A stretch of 53,029 nt of DNA from Phycisphaerae bacterium (GTDB lineage: Bacteria; Planctomycetota; Phycisphaerae; Phycisphaerales; SM1A02). Position numbers and translations under genes: made by a program. The notes under the pieces were generated by a model. That model searched no databases. It saw only the letters and a program-made list of their open reading frames with translations, and was not told where the DNA came from. Each line of letters starts with the position of its first letter. Positions within the stretch are counted from its first letter, which is position 1. The stretch is from contig NZFX01000083.1 in assembly GCA_002689385.1 (NCBI GenBank), forward strand, positions 1 through 53,029. The letters are read 5' to 3'. Positions 8,644 through 17,952 of the stretch are shown here, piece after piece.

Positions 8644-10547
8644 GTACCCTAACCAAATCAATAAAAGCAAGCGAAACCAACGACAATAGTTCGATTACTG
8701 CCGTTGTCCATCGAGTCGGCACAACCTGGCGGTGTGTTATCGCTGACACACATACGTCTGACCCAACGAAACGTGTCGAGTTGCTCGATGCTATCGAAGT
8801 TTCCTCAGACGAAGCGCTCGTGGCTCTTATTCAAGAGAAATCCCCAAAACGCTTGTTTGGCATCTTGCCCGGCTCTTCAACAGTATGCAGAACGACTACG
8901 CTGCCAAACGTAGGCGATGAGCAAATTTTCGAAGCGTTACGATTGCAGGTTGAAGCAAAATTATTGGGCCAAGCTGACACCCACCGCCGAGCATTTGCTC
9001 CGCTTGATGCCGCTATTGGCGAAACCAACAGAGTTGGACTCATAGTTGCTTGGCCAGAAAATGCCAAGATTACTTTTCCCCATTGCCTGGATCACGCAAG
9101 CTTCATCCCAGACGCTGCCTCTATCGCAGCATTACTCAATGGCTTTAGACCAAACGAACCGGCTGTTCTCGCTGACCCCTCAGACGGCACAGTCACAATC
9201 TCGATTTCACACGCCAACGGTTCAGCACTTCGTGCTACACGAGAAAATAATATAAGTAAGGACACATTCATTGAGGGTATTGTTCGGGTTGCAAACGAAA
9301 CTGCCACGTTGCACAACCATACTGACTCCTTCACTGAAGCCATGACCCAGCAATTGCGCGCTACCGTCGGTGTCCAGTACAACAACGATTTGCTCTTTAT
9401 TCTACCAAGTAGTATTTCTGAAAACGCATCAAAACGCGTTGCAAACACGCCCGCTGATGATGCGTCTTGGTGGTCCACTTGGGGCATTGCTATCGGTGGT
9501 CTGCTCGCGAGCACCGGGTCATTACAAAACCTCACGACTATGCGGCAACATGCTGAGGTGTTGCACCCCTCATTGGCAGATCGACTCATCACTAAGTTTG
9601 ATAATCGGTCGTTTGCACTTCGACTTGCAACTGTTGCTGTTCTTTTGCTTGCTCTTGGGCCTGCATTGTTTTCTGGCATTCGATTAGCCATGCTTGAAAT
9701 GATGAACCCCGAAATCAGCTCGCAATACAATGCACTTGTCGAATCCAGAAAACAACAAGTTATCTACAAAGAACTTGGCAAAACAGCGTGGCCGATGACA
9801 AAAGTCATAGCAGATGTTGCAAACAACATCCCCATAGGCATTGAAATTGAATCCATCCGAATTGATATTGGCCAACCTGTATCTGTTCGTGGCCGAGCAA
9901 TCAATGCTGATGGAAAGACTGCTGCGGAGCTCATTGCAAAAATGCAAACCAATTTGCAACAGACAGGTATGTTCAATGAAATCACCTTTGCCTACGACCC
10001 TGCGGGAACGTACGGCGACCGGGAGTTTGATTTATGGGCTACGGTCAGTTCCGCAATTCGAAGACCACGGTATACGACAGATCAAGATTTTGGGAAATGG
10101 ACCCTTGCAATGCGCCAAGCCGGTATCGCCCCTGAAGAAAAAGCCGTCGAAGTTGCAGCGCCTACCAACGCTTCCAATGATGAAAATGTTTCACCTATGG
10201 AATCAGCAAACGCGGATGACATTCCTCTACAAACCACACCAATTAAAACGCTCGATAATCAACCTGTCCGTGAAACAAGCCGACCTAGACCGCCAAGTGG
10301 TTCTGACAATTCAGGTGCCTCTTCACATAGCGGCAACCGCGATGCAGACAGCCCAACACTACGTGTGCCGGATCCAATATCACCAGAGCAAATAAAGTTA
10401 ATGAATCGCAGCGAAGTCATGATTGCAGTCAAAGATATTGCAGAAGCAAAGAAGCGTGTCGGCCGCGCAAATCCAGAAGTTAAAGAACGATTGCAAAAAG
10501 AATTTCGTTTGTTAATGGATCATCTGAAGGATCTCCCAAATGAGTAA
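8640..10547 (+). CDS. gspL: GspL-like assembly protein combining PilM- and PilN-like parts
   Basis: Inner-membrane assembly protein expected to link the GspE ATPase to the periplasmic parts. At 635 residues it is longer than usual GspL (about 400). Residues 1-315 look like a cytoplasmic actin-like PilM/GspL domain, one membrane helix lies at about 328-348, and about 350-470 resemble the PilN periplasmic ferredoxin-like domain (IGIEIESIRIDI region). A polar, Pro/Ser-rich linker and a charged helical tail (about 585-635) follow. It overlaps gspK (ATGA) and the next gene (8 bases). Sequence conservation is low, so order and architecture carry the call. Confidence 0.75.
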   Translation: MSTLTKSIKASETNDNSSITAVVHRVGTTWRCVIADTHTSDPTKRVELLDAIEVSSDEALVALIQEKSPKRLFGILPGSSTVCRTTTLPNVGDEQIFEALRLQVEAKLLGQADTHRRAFAPLDAAIGETNRVGLIVAWPENAKITFPHCLDHASFIPDAASIAALLNGFRPNEPAVLADPSDGTVTISISHANGSALRATRENNISKDTFIEGIVRVANETATLHNHTDSFTEAMTQQLRATVGVQYNNDLLFILPSSISENASKRVANTPADDASWWSTWGIAIGGLLASTGSLQNLTTMRQHAEVLHPSLADRLITKFDNRSFALRLATVAVLLLALGPALFSGIRLAMLEMMNPEISSQYNALVESRKQQVIYKELGKTAWPMTKVIADVANNIPIGIEIESIRIDIGQPVSVRGRAINADGKTAAELIAKMQTNLQQTGMFNEITFAYDPAGTYGDREFDLWATVSSAIRRPRYTTDQDFGKWTLAMRQAGIAPEEKAVEVAAPTNASNDENVSPMESANADDIPLQTTPIKTLDNQPVRETSRPRPPSGSDNSGASSHSGNRDADSPTLRVPDPISPEQIKLMNRSEVMIAVKDIAEAKKRVGRANPEVKERLQKEFRLLMDHLKDLPNE

Positions 10548-11139
10548 TCAACTTCGGCAGCTACTCGAACAAGTCTCCGCTTGGTCGCGGGCAATGCAAT
10601 GGGCTTTCTGGTCCATCATTTTCACATTGGCTTTTCTCGTGTGGGACGCAACTGTTGCAGACATCGGTGCGCAATGGTCAGCAAAGGCAAATGAGATTAA
10701 AATGCAAATCCAAGAAGTGAATAAACCAATTCAACTGACTTCTTCTGACAAGAAAAATATTGCAACGTTTGGCGAGGTTTCACTCCCCCGCAGCAAAGCA
10801 ATTGGGACTGCAGAGATGACCGATGCCGTACACGCTATTCTTGAATCACACAATGTAAAGAATGATGAGTACACTCGAACAAAAACAACTCGAATGAAAT
10901 CTGGCTCATTACCAGGGATCGCAAAATCAGGCCAGCAGATTGAACAAATTATTGGCGATATTCGATTCGAAGCGACTCAAGAAGATATTCTTAAAGTCAT
11001 TGCTGACCTAGAAAGTAGCTCAGCCATTGATACTGTTTCCGATATTCGACTCACACGCAAAGAAGGTCGACTGATCCGAGTCGACCTAGCCGTTGAAGCG
11101 TGGGTCGTCGCAAGTTCAAGCAGGAAAGGTCGAAGATAA
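10540..11139 (+). CDS. gspM: GspM/PilO-like membrane protein
   Basis: Bitopic protein of 199 residues with a membrane helix at about 20-40 (WAFWSIIFTLAFLVW) and a periplasmic part with a coiled stretch and a ferredoxin-like region. Size, topology and place after the GspL-like gene fit GspM or PilO, which pair with GspL/PilN to form the inner-membrane ring. The start overlaps the preceding gene by 8 bases and the stop shares a base with the next start (TAATG). No residue-level signature identifies the family. Confidence 0.68.
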   Translation: MSNQLRQLLEQVSAWSRAMQWAFWSIIFTLAFLVWDATVADIGAQWSAKANEIKMQIQEVNKPIQLTSSDKKNIATFGEVSLPRSKAIGTAEMTDAVHAILESHNVKNDEYTRTKTTRMKSGSLPGIAKSGQQIEQIIGDIRFEATQEDILKVIADLESSSAIDTVSDIRLTRKEGRLIRVDLAVEAWVVASSSRKGRR

Positions 11140-11741
11140 TGGAACTTGACAAACTCAAAGGCCCTTTAGGCTGGAGTGCACTCTCTATTCTCGTGATTCT
11201 CATTCTTTGCTTTATGGGTGTTTCTTCAGTACTTACGCCACTTCTGGGTCAATCCAGTAGCGGAGTCTCATCGAATGCTTCAAGCACACTACTAGAGCAA
11301 TACGACACTAACGTGCGAATGGACATCGACCGATTCAATGGTCGATCGGCTTTCTTCAAGCCAATCCGGATTGTTAAAAACGTACCAGCACCTCCGCCAC
11401 CACCGCCCAGGCAGGACACGCCAGACGTTCCAGATAAAATCGTCGATGAAGGGCCACCACCACCCCCAGCACGGTATATGGGACCACCCCTAATCGCTAT
11501 AATTGGGGAAGAAGCATGGTTCAGGGGCTCAGGCAGCGGGCCTGATGCTGTCATGCGGATTAAAATTGGAGAAGAAAACCAGGGTGTAAAAGTGGTTAGC
11601 ACGAATGCACCTTCCCAAGTGACCGTCGAACATCGTGGTGGTGTATATCCTATTCCGCTTTTTGAATCGAGTGAAGACTTCTTCACCCAAGAGGCTCCCG
11701 CACACGCGCCAGACAACTTTTTAAAAGAGGTCGAGGGGTAA
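11139..11741 (+). CDS. gspC: GspC/PilP-like protein
   Basis: Bitopic protein of 200 residues. I chose the ATG at 11139, which overlaps the previous stop as TAATG, over an upstream GTG inside gspM. A membrane helix spans about 12-34, a Pro-rich stretch follows (PPPPPP and DEGPPPPPARY, about 85-115), and the C-terminal part (about 115-190) has the GspC HR / PilP look, with PLIAIIGEEAW and VEHRGGVYPIPL. This protein would connect the inner-membrane platform to the secretin. GspC is usually the first gene of the operon; here it comes last before the gap to gspD. Confidence 0.68.
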   Translation: MELDKLKGPLGWSALSILVILILCFMGVSSVLTPLLGQSSSGVSSNASSTLLEQYDTNVRMDIDRFNGRSAFFKPIRIVKNVPAPPPPPPRQDTPDVPDKIVDEGPPPPPARYMGPPLIAIIGEEAWFRGSGSGPDAVMRIKIGEENQGVKVVSTNAPSQVTVEHRGGVYPIPLFESSEDFFTQEAPAHAPDNFLKEVEG

Positions 11742-11964
11742 CTAAGCGCTGCGATCCTTCGCTGGATATTTCCAAAATCTCCAGAGTCTAATATTTCGCT
11801 TTTCTGTTACGAGGAGCCCTATTTTGCCGATGAAAGTCCGATAGGTATTCTTCACATACATACAAAAATAGAAGTAATATTCCCCCTAATCTAACGTTAT
11901 TCTCTTTCCTGAAGTTGGCCATTTGTAGTCCAAATAAAAAGAGCAGAGAGAAGGAATCTAAAAA
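11742..11964. other. Gap between gspC and gspD
   Basis: A 223-base A/T-rich stretch without a supportable gene. It probably carries the promoter or leader of gspD; a purine-rich GAGAGAAGGAA near 11945-11955 is the likely ribosome binding site of the GTG start. No clear terminator hairpin was found. Confidence 0.4.
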
Positions 11965-14574
11965 GTGAGCAAAGTCAACGTGATACAAATCAAACTCCTC
12001 GTAGCAACAGCCATTACAAGCGTTGCATTTGCACAAGACCGCCCTGCTCCTGAGTCAGCACCAACTATTGAGATTCCTGAGATAGTGGAGGAAGTCATCG
12101 TAGAGGTTCCGGCTGAAGACATTGTCATCGAAGAAATAATTATTGAAGAGCCCGTTCCGACAAAAGAGGTTGAAGTTCTTACCGGCCCTGATGTCGCAAA
12201 AATGATCCGGTGGCCTTTGAAAGTCCCCATTCCATCAGGCCTTGTAGTTCTTGCTTTCAACGAGGTCGCTATCGAGGACACGCTTGGGTTTATTGCTCAA
12301 ACGACAGGCAAAGTTGTCATTCCAGTAAGCGCGACGTCGCTGCGCGCGAAGAAAGTTACACTGCGCAACAACGAGCCCGTCGATCGTGCCGTTGCACTCG
12401 ACCTTCTCTTTCAGGCATTTCGATTGAACCAAGTCGGCGTTATCGAACGCGACGATATGATTATCATTGGCCCGCTTGATTCTATGCTCGGTGACATCGG
12501 CGACATCCCCGTTCTTGGCGTAGATGACAATGTAATGAATCGTCAAGACCGTGGCACACTCGTCATTAAGGTGTTTAGTATTGAGCGAACTGAAGCCGCT
12601 GTTATTGGCGACCGCATAAATGAGATGTTTCCCGACTATGGATCTTTAACAGTTTATCCTGTGTCAAATCAAATCGTGCTTCTTGGCGACGTCGGTCTTT
12701 GCCAGCGAATCCAAGTGCTCATTGATCAACTCGATCGAATTTGGCGAAGTGGTGAAGTAAAAACATTTCGTCTCAAATATGCAGATGCTTCAGAAATTTC
12801 CACGAACATTCTAGACCTTTTTGATGAATCTGGTTCTTCGTCATCCAGCAGTAGCTCGAACAACAGAAACCAACGTAATGCAAGAACGCAAACTTCAACA
12901 ACATCTGGTTCTGAAAAAGTCGAGTTGCGCCTCACCGTAAACATGCAACAAAATTCGGTCACTGTGCAAGCAGAGCCAGATGTTATGGAAGACATTGAAG
13001 AGCTTATCATGAGCGAGTGGGATTTACCACGCCCGACTGAAACCAGCAAAATGTATGTCTTGCAATACAGTGACCCAATTAAAATCCGTAATTTGCTTCA
13101 AGAAATTTTAGGTGATGGGTCATCCAATAGTGGTGGCAGTGTAAGAGGCGGGCAACAAGCAGGACGTGCTGATGTGACCGAAGCAATGAGCGGAGTCTAT
13201 CGTTTTGAAGCGTACCCAGATAAAAATGCGTTGTTAGTTTTATCAAAGACTGAAGAAAGCTTCGCGTTTCTTGATTCGATTATTGATTCACTCGATATGC
13301 CAAGCGATGTTGGATTGCCTAAAGTCGTGGAACTAAAACATGCTGACGCTGTCTCACTTTCAGAAGAAATCAACGCGCTTCTTGCATCACCCGGTGTTTC
13401 TGCAACAATCCAACGGCCAGACGTCGGTCTCTCTGGGGAGGGCTTTGGCGATTCTGCAACAGCAACGGATAATGAATCGGGTGGGCAAATGGGTTTCCCA
13501 TGGCAACAAGGCGGTGCAAACTCTGATGACCAATCGCCTGAATCATCTTTAATCGCAAAGATACGCCTCGTGCCAATCGTAAGACAAAATGCTCTTGCAA
13601 TTGTTGCACCACCAGAATATATGCAACATGTTCTTGACGTCATAGATGAATTTGATAGACCAACAAGGCAAGTTATGATTTCCGCAACTATTGCTTCGGT
13701 CACACTTGCAGATGACCTTACAGTCGGACTTCGATGGGGTTCTGGTGTCAGTGGCGATGGCGACAACTCCATTGGTGTTAGCGGCGCTCTACAAGATGCC
13801 CAAATCACCGACATTCTTGGCGGCATCTTCTCGGGTGGTGGAGCAGTCCTCGATGTCACTGGGTCTGTCGGTGTAGCGCTTGATGCATTAAACAAGTTAA
13901 CAAATGTTCGTATTATCCAACAGCCAAGAACATTCACTGCAGATAACAAAGAATCCATCTTCTTCAATGGCTCCGAAGTACCCGTCCGAACAACAAGCAA
14001 CACCACGAGCGCTGGTCTAGTTGAAGGCGGTTTTGATTACCGTGATGTAGGCGTCATGTTGAATGTTCGACCACGCATCACTGCTCACGGTGATGTCGAC
14101 CTGACGATTAATGTTGAACTTTCCGATCAAGCAGGAACCGGCGTTGGGGACAACCCCGTATTTACTCGCCGGCAAGTACGAAGTCAAATCCAACTTCGGG
14201 ATGGCCAAACAGTCTTGATTGGTGGCATTCTAAAAGAAAGTGAATCGAAGACAAAGCGAAAATTCCCTCTCCTTGGCGACATTCCGTTGATTGGCGCCCT
14301 CTTTACCTCCGTCGATGACACAACGATTCGCGAAGAGCTGCTCGTCTTTATCACGCCAACCATTGTTGAAACGCTAAACGACAACGGAGATAATTACAAC
14401 CTTGACTACCTCCAACGATTACAAGAGATTTCCTTGCCTGTCGACCAACAAATAAAGCGAATTGAATCAAATAAAAATGATTTCCTTGTCGAGCGTTTAC
14501 GAAATCCAGCGGCAGACTACACACCAGATAGTGAAGCAATTCAGTCAACGTTCGATGCTGCTGAAGTCGAATAA
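11965..14574 (+). CDS. gspD: Type II secretion secretin GspD
   Basis: Outer-membrane secretin of 869 residues. The GTG start follows a purine-rich ribosome site; residues 1-23 are a signal peptide (cleavage near AFA|QD). An acidic Val/Ile/Glu-rich stretch (about 30-70) precedes the N0 and N-domain repeats (about 85-560), interrupted by Ser-rich (about 289-300) and Gly/Ser-rich loops. The C-terminal secretin domain (about 570-810) has the signatures VPVRTTSN, YRDVGVMLNVRPRI and LIGGILKE...FPLLGDIPLIGALF. It lies 223 bases after gspC, probably with its own promoter. The acidic stretch after the signal peptide is unusual. Confidence 0.96.
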   Translation: MSKVNVIQIKLLVATAITSVAFAQDRPAPESAPTIEIPEIVEEVIVEVPAEDIVIEEIIIEEPVPTKEVEVLTGPDVAKMIRWPLKVPIPSGLVVLAFNEVAIEDTLGFIAQTTGKVVIPVSATSLRAKKVTLRNNEPVDRAVALDLLFQAFRLNQVGVIERDDMIIIGPLDSMLGDIGDIPVLGVDDNVMNRQDRGTLVIKVFSIERTEAAVIGDRINEMFPDYGSLTVYPVSNQIVLLGDVGLCQRIQVLIDQLDRIWRSGEVKTFRLKYADASEISTNILDLFDESGSSSSSSSSNNRNQRNARTQTSTTSGSEKVELRLTVNMQQNSVTVQAEPDVMEDIEELIMSEWDLPRPTETSKMYVLQYSDPIKIRNLLQEILGDGSSNSGGSVRGGQQAGRADVTEAMSGVYRFEAYPDKNALLVLSKTEESFAFLDSIIDSLDMPSDVGLPKVVELKHADAVSLSEEINALLASPGVSATIQRPDVGLSGEGFGDSATATDNESGGQMGFPWQQGGANSDDQSPESSLIAKIRLVPIVRQNALAIVAPPEYMQHVLDVIDEFDRPTRQVMISATIASVTLADDLTVGLRWGSGVSGDGDNSIGVSGALQDAQITDILGGIFSGGGAVLDVTGSVGVALDALNKLTNVRIIQQPRTFTADNKESIFFNGSEVPVRTTSNTTSAGLVEGGFDYRDVGVMLNVRPRITAHGDVDLTINVELSDQAGTGVGDNPVFTRRQVRSQIQLRDGQTVLIGGILKESESKTKRKFPLLGDIPLIGALFTSVDDTTIREELLVFITPTIVETLNDNGDNYNLDYLQRLQEISLPVDQQIKRIESNKNDFLVERLRNPAADYTPDSEAIQSTFDAAEVE

Positions 14575-15712
14575 AATTATTTTTCTATTAAGTACGTTTG
14601 TACTTTGCAGTTGTGGTGGAGCGCCAAAGACGGCCAAGCCGGTTGCGAGTCTCGAGACAAAACGTGAAGCGATGAACACGCTTAACTCGATTCTTACGCC
14701 AGCGAAAAAAGCCCTCGTTTCTTCATCACACGATATAGATTGGCCTGCGGGTGAATTGCCCTGGGACCGAATCACACTTCCTGTAATCTCGCCCAACGGC
14801 CTGCATGCAATAGTGCAACTTGGAAAAACTCCTCCAATTGCGTTGCTCTGTGGCAATACAAATGCACCAGTACAGACGACTACGATTGAGTTGCATGCAC
14901 TCGATCCAATTCGAGGTCGCCGCATTGCGCCGTTTACCATCGAGAGAAGTGGGCTTCTTCTTGGTCGAAGTGCGAACAACGATTTTACTCTCGTAAGCGC
15001 ACCAAATGGAGACCAAGGTCGATGGATTGGCAAAGTGGATTGGGCAACTGGAGCACTACGTTGGATTGTTTCAGATGATGCCATCAATTGCTTCCCTACC
15101 ACCAACGAACTTGGCTCTCTCGCTTGGTCAAGGCGATCTCAAGAAGAAAATCGTTTTCACCTTGTTGTGAAAACGCAAAGCGGCCAACGCGTGATCGACG
15201 ATGGCGAGAGCGATTGGCTGTTGCCTTGTTTTGTCGGCCAAGACCGTCTTCGAGCCTACAAAATTGCAAACGGCAGACTTGCACTAGTTGAGTTTGATCT
15301 GCGCGCAACTAATCCGATACTCACATCCATTGCGCTACCGATTTTACAGTCTGGGGCTACCCGAGCAATTGTATGGCAGATTGCAACCACAAACCCATTC
15401 TCACCCTCAAGCAGTTCCCATGCGTTCTACGACCCCGTGCGCAACCGGATGGTTGTCTGGCAACCACGCGAGGCTGTCGAAACTATTGCACTTGCTCAGG
15501 GAAGCGTCGCTGCTGCTCCTGTTTCTGATGCTACTTGGCTCGTTACAACTGCAAACAGAGTCCTACGGCAAAATCCGAGCGTAGACGATGGTATCCACAT
15601 CCGAAACCGGCTTGCAATTCCATTTGCTACCACCTCGGCTAAGTGGACCCATTTTCTACTGATACCTGACGGCAATCGCCTCAAAATCCGCGCCATCAAC
15701 CTCAGTCAATAA
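14555..15712 (+). CDS. Lipoprotein of unknown function overlapping gspD
   Basis: I chose the ATG at 14555, which overlaps the gspD end by 20 bases and gives a classical lipoprotein signal: short basic start, hydrophobic core and lipobox LCSC (Cys at about residue 21). The 385-residue product has repeated short strands and could form a beta-propeller, but no repeat is clear enough to name a family. Translational coupling to the secretin suggests a link with the secretion system. Pilotins are also lipoproteins but are much shorter (about 130 residues), so that role is only a guess. Confidence 0.7.
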   Translation: MLLKSNKIIFLLSTFVLCSCGGAPKTAKPVASLETKREAMNTLNSILTPAKKALVSSSHDIDWPAGELPWDRITLPVISPNGLHAIVQLGKTPPIALLCGNTNAPVQTTTIELHALDPIRGRRIAPFTIERSGLLLGRSANNDFTLVSAPNGDQGRWIGKVDWATGALRWIVSDDAINCFPTTNELGSLAWSRRSQEENRFHLVVKTQSGQRVIDDGESDWLLPCFVGQDRLRAYKIANGRLALVEFDLRATNPILTSIALPILQSGATRAIVWQIATTNPFSPSSSSHAFYDPVRNRMVVWQPREAVETIALAQGSVAAAPVSDATWLVTTANRVLRQNPSVDDGIHIRNRLAIPFATTSAKWTHFLLIPDGNRLKIRAINLSQ

Positions 15713-15760
15713 CCCCGCACACCTTTCATTTATACGTGCCTCCCCAAAAGGACAGGCCCT

Positions 15761-15806
15761 AGTTTTTTATTTTTCAAAGTTGCTGTCACATTGAAAAATA
15801 AAAAGT
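15761..15806. repeat. Palindromic repeat copy A, bidirectional terminator-like
   Basis: TTTTTATTTTTCAA at 15764-15777 is exactly complementary to TTGAAAAATAAAAA at 15791-15804, a perfect 14-bp inverted repeat around a 13-base loop containing GCTGTCACA. It lies between two convergent genes and has T-runs on both strands, so it can terminate both. Related copies occur near 40982, 45302 and 52855. Confidence 0.75.
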
Positions 15807-15842
15807 GATGAGGACAAAGGTGGAGTGATTCAACAAAATATG

Positions 15843-17945
15843 TTATTCAATTTGGGCTGAAGCTGAAACCATTCCATCGTCTTGGATGTAGGTCTTAGGT
15901 ACATAAAAGTAGCCAACAAAAACAAAAATAATGGCGGTTCCAAGCATCAACCACGTGAAAAAATCAAAATATGCCGCACCTGCAAGTGTCGTAGCACCAC
16001 CTATTTGCCATGTAATGGCAAAGTTGTGGTTTTGTTTCACAATTGCATCCGTAGACACTTTTTCTGTATCAGGCAGGTACTGTTCCCATGTTGCCAAGGT
16101 ATTGCCTGCTTCTATAGCTTTTTCTGCCTCAATTTCTGCTTTGCGCACAACAATCCAGGTATGGTTTGGATGGAAACTTGATGCTTCAGTTGGACCAGTA
16201 TTTTCTGCAACCATTTCCTCTTGTTGCTCAACCGTGTGTGACTCTACACTTACTTCTGCGCGAACATCATTACTCGTCATAAACATTTGGTCTGGACCTT
16301 CGCTCGTTATCTCAAAGTTGCGCCGGTTCACCAAACGGTAATGAAGTGGTTTTCCCCAAGGATCTTGTAAATTCCGCATTGCGTTTAAACCTTCATCAGC
16401 AAATGGGAGTCGGTCGTTTGCATCCCAAAACTGCCCTATATTCGCGATGGCTTCTTTCATGACAGCGACTTCTGTGGTCACAAGAGATTGCCTTGAAAGA
16501 TCCGGCGCATACCCAACTCGAATATCATCGTTGCTGATTGATTTTTCCCACCCTTGGAGAAGAAGTTCAAAACCGTTCTCAGTCTGTTTATACGAAAAAC
16601 CCTTTTGTTCAGCTTCACCGGCACGCTTACTATGCGTTGCTGAATCTACGTCTTCATCTGCCTCTTCAACGCCCCACTTTGCAACAAGAGATTTTGCCTC
16701 GTTTAGCCCATCAGGAACAACAATGAAGTGATTTACACCAGCGGTAAACAAGTTTCCTAGGGCAACACTCATCAAGAAGAGTGCCATAATCATAGACTTC
16801 ATTCGTTTTGGTGCTTGCGTATAGGCAAACTCTAAGCCTGTAATGGAAACCATAACTTCAGATGCAGTAAGAATCGCGTACGCAAGCACCTGCCAGCCAA
16901 TCGACGGTCGCTGCCCCGCATCAATCCAACTCTGTACAACACCAACCATTGCGAATCCCGCAACCATGACGAACAAGCCAATCGAGATTTTTCGGATTGG
17001 TGTTAGTTTGAATACTTTGTTTATCAGTGGATACACCACAAACTGAAAGACCGGTATGTACACCAAAATCATGATTGGATTCACTGCTTGAATCTGTGAA
17101 GACAGCCAATTCATTCCTAGCCAATTTCGATTTAAATCTTCAGCTTGCAAAACCCACGAAGAACCTGTTTGGTCAAATAATGCCCAAAAAACAGCGATGA
17201 ATATAAAGATGATTGCAAGCTTTAAAATCGCTTTCAATCCTTCACCTGAGAATGTTTCTTTAAACCAAGCCATGCCCCCAGCAGGAATATGAATGAACTT
17301 TTTACGGCCCATCCAGAATGCAAACGTTGCCAACGCCATCAACACACCTGGCACGCCGAATGCCCAGTGTGGGCCGTACCATTCGAGCAACCATGGAGTG
17401 AGCATCGTGGATAAAAAGGCACCTGTATTGATTGAAAAATAAAACCATCCGAACACTTTTTCGAGTAAATGTGAATTTTTCGTACCGAACTGATCGCCAA
17501 CATGTGCTGAAACACAAGGTTTAATTCCGCCCGAGCCAACTGATATGAGCACAAGCCCTAGCGCGAGAACAATGCCTGGAGACATGCCAAGCCATGCTGT
17601 AGAACCCATTGCGGCAAGTACACCATGCCCCGCGCAGTACACAAGACTTAACAACATTATTGTTAAATATTTACCAAGAACAATATCTGCGAGTAATGCG
17701 CCCATGATTGGGAAAAAGTACACCGCTGTTGTAAATAAATGGTAATTTTCCATCGCTGCCGGCTTCGACATCGCTTCAGCACCAGAACCTGGCAACATAA
17801 ACAAATACTGTGTCATGAAGATAACAAGGATGCCCTTCATACCATAAAAGCTAAACCGCTCAGCGGCTTCATTGCTAATGATGTAGGGAATACCACTTGG
17901 CATTTTTTCTGAAGCGACAGGGGCATCTAAATATTTTTTTGACAT
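15843..17945 (-). CDS. POT/PTR2 proton-coupled peptide transporter with inserted GspG-like domain
   Basis: Proton-dependent oligopeptide symporter of the inner membrane. The motifs ERFSFYGM (about 29-36), VGSGGIKPCVSAHVGDQF and FYFSINTGA identify the POT family. The usual length is about 500; this one is 700 because about 230 residues (about 411-640) are inserted between the last two family helices (about 382-410 and 655-680), a loop expected to face the periplasm. Inside the insert, an AIANIGQFWDANDRLP stretch, DPWGK at 528-532, LHYRL and FEITSEGPD reproduce the C-terminal signature of pseudopilin GspG. It is the last gene of a minus-strand unit, 7 bases after the asparaginase-like gene. Confidence 0.92.
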   Translation of the reverse strand: MSKKYLDAPVASEKMPSGIPYIISNEAAERFSFYGMKGILVIFMTQYLFMLPGSGAEAMSKPAAMENYHLFTTAVYFFPIMGALLADIVLGKYLTIMLLSLVYCAGHGVLAAMGSTAWLGMSPGIVLALGLVLISVGSGGIKPCVSAHVGDQFGTKNSHLLEKVFGWFYFSINTGAFLSTMLTPWLLEWYGPHWAFGVPGVLMALATFAFWMGRKKFIHIPAGGMAWFKETFSGEGLKAILKLAIIFIFIAVFWALFDQTGSSWVLQAEDLNRNWLGMNWLSSQIQAVNPIMILVYIPVFQFVVYPLINKVFKLTPIRKISIGLFVMVAGFAMVGVVQSWIDAGQRPSIGWQVLAYAILTASEVMVSITGLEFAYTQAPKRMKSMIMALFLMSVALGNLFTAGVNHFIVVPDGLNEAKSLVAKWGVEEADEDVDSATHSKRAGEAEQKGFSYKQTENGFELLLQGWEKSISNDDIRVGYAPDLSRQSLVTTEVAVMKEAIANIGQFWDANDRLPFADEGLNAMRNLQDPWGKPLHYRLVNRRNFEITSEGPDQMFMTSNDVRAEVSVESHTVEQQEEMVAENTGPTEASSFHPNHTWIVVRKAEIEAEKAIEAGNTLATWEQYLPDTEKVSTDAIVKQNHNFAITWQIGGATTLAGAAYFDFFTWLMLGTAIIFVFVGYFYVPKTYIQDDGMVSASAQIE

Positions 17946-17952
17946 CGTAGGA

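Noticed and set aside
13197-14006. Minus-strand ORF of 269 codons
   Set aside because: Shadow of the gspD secretin domain.
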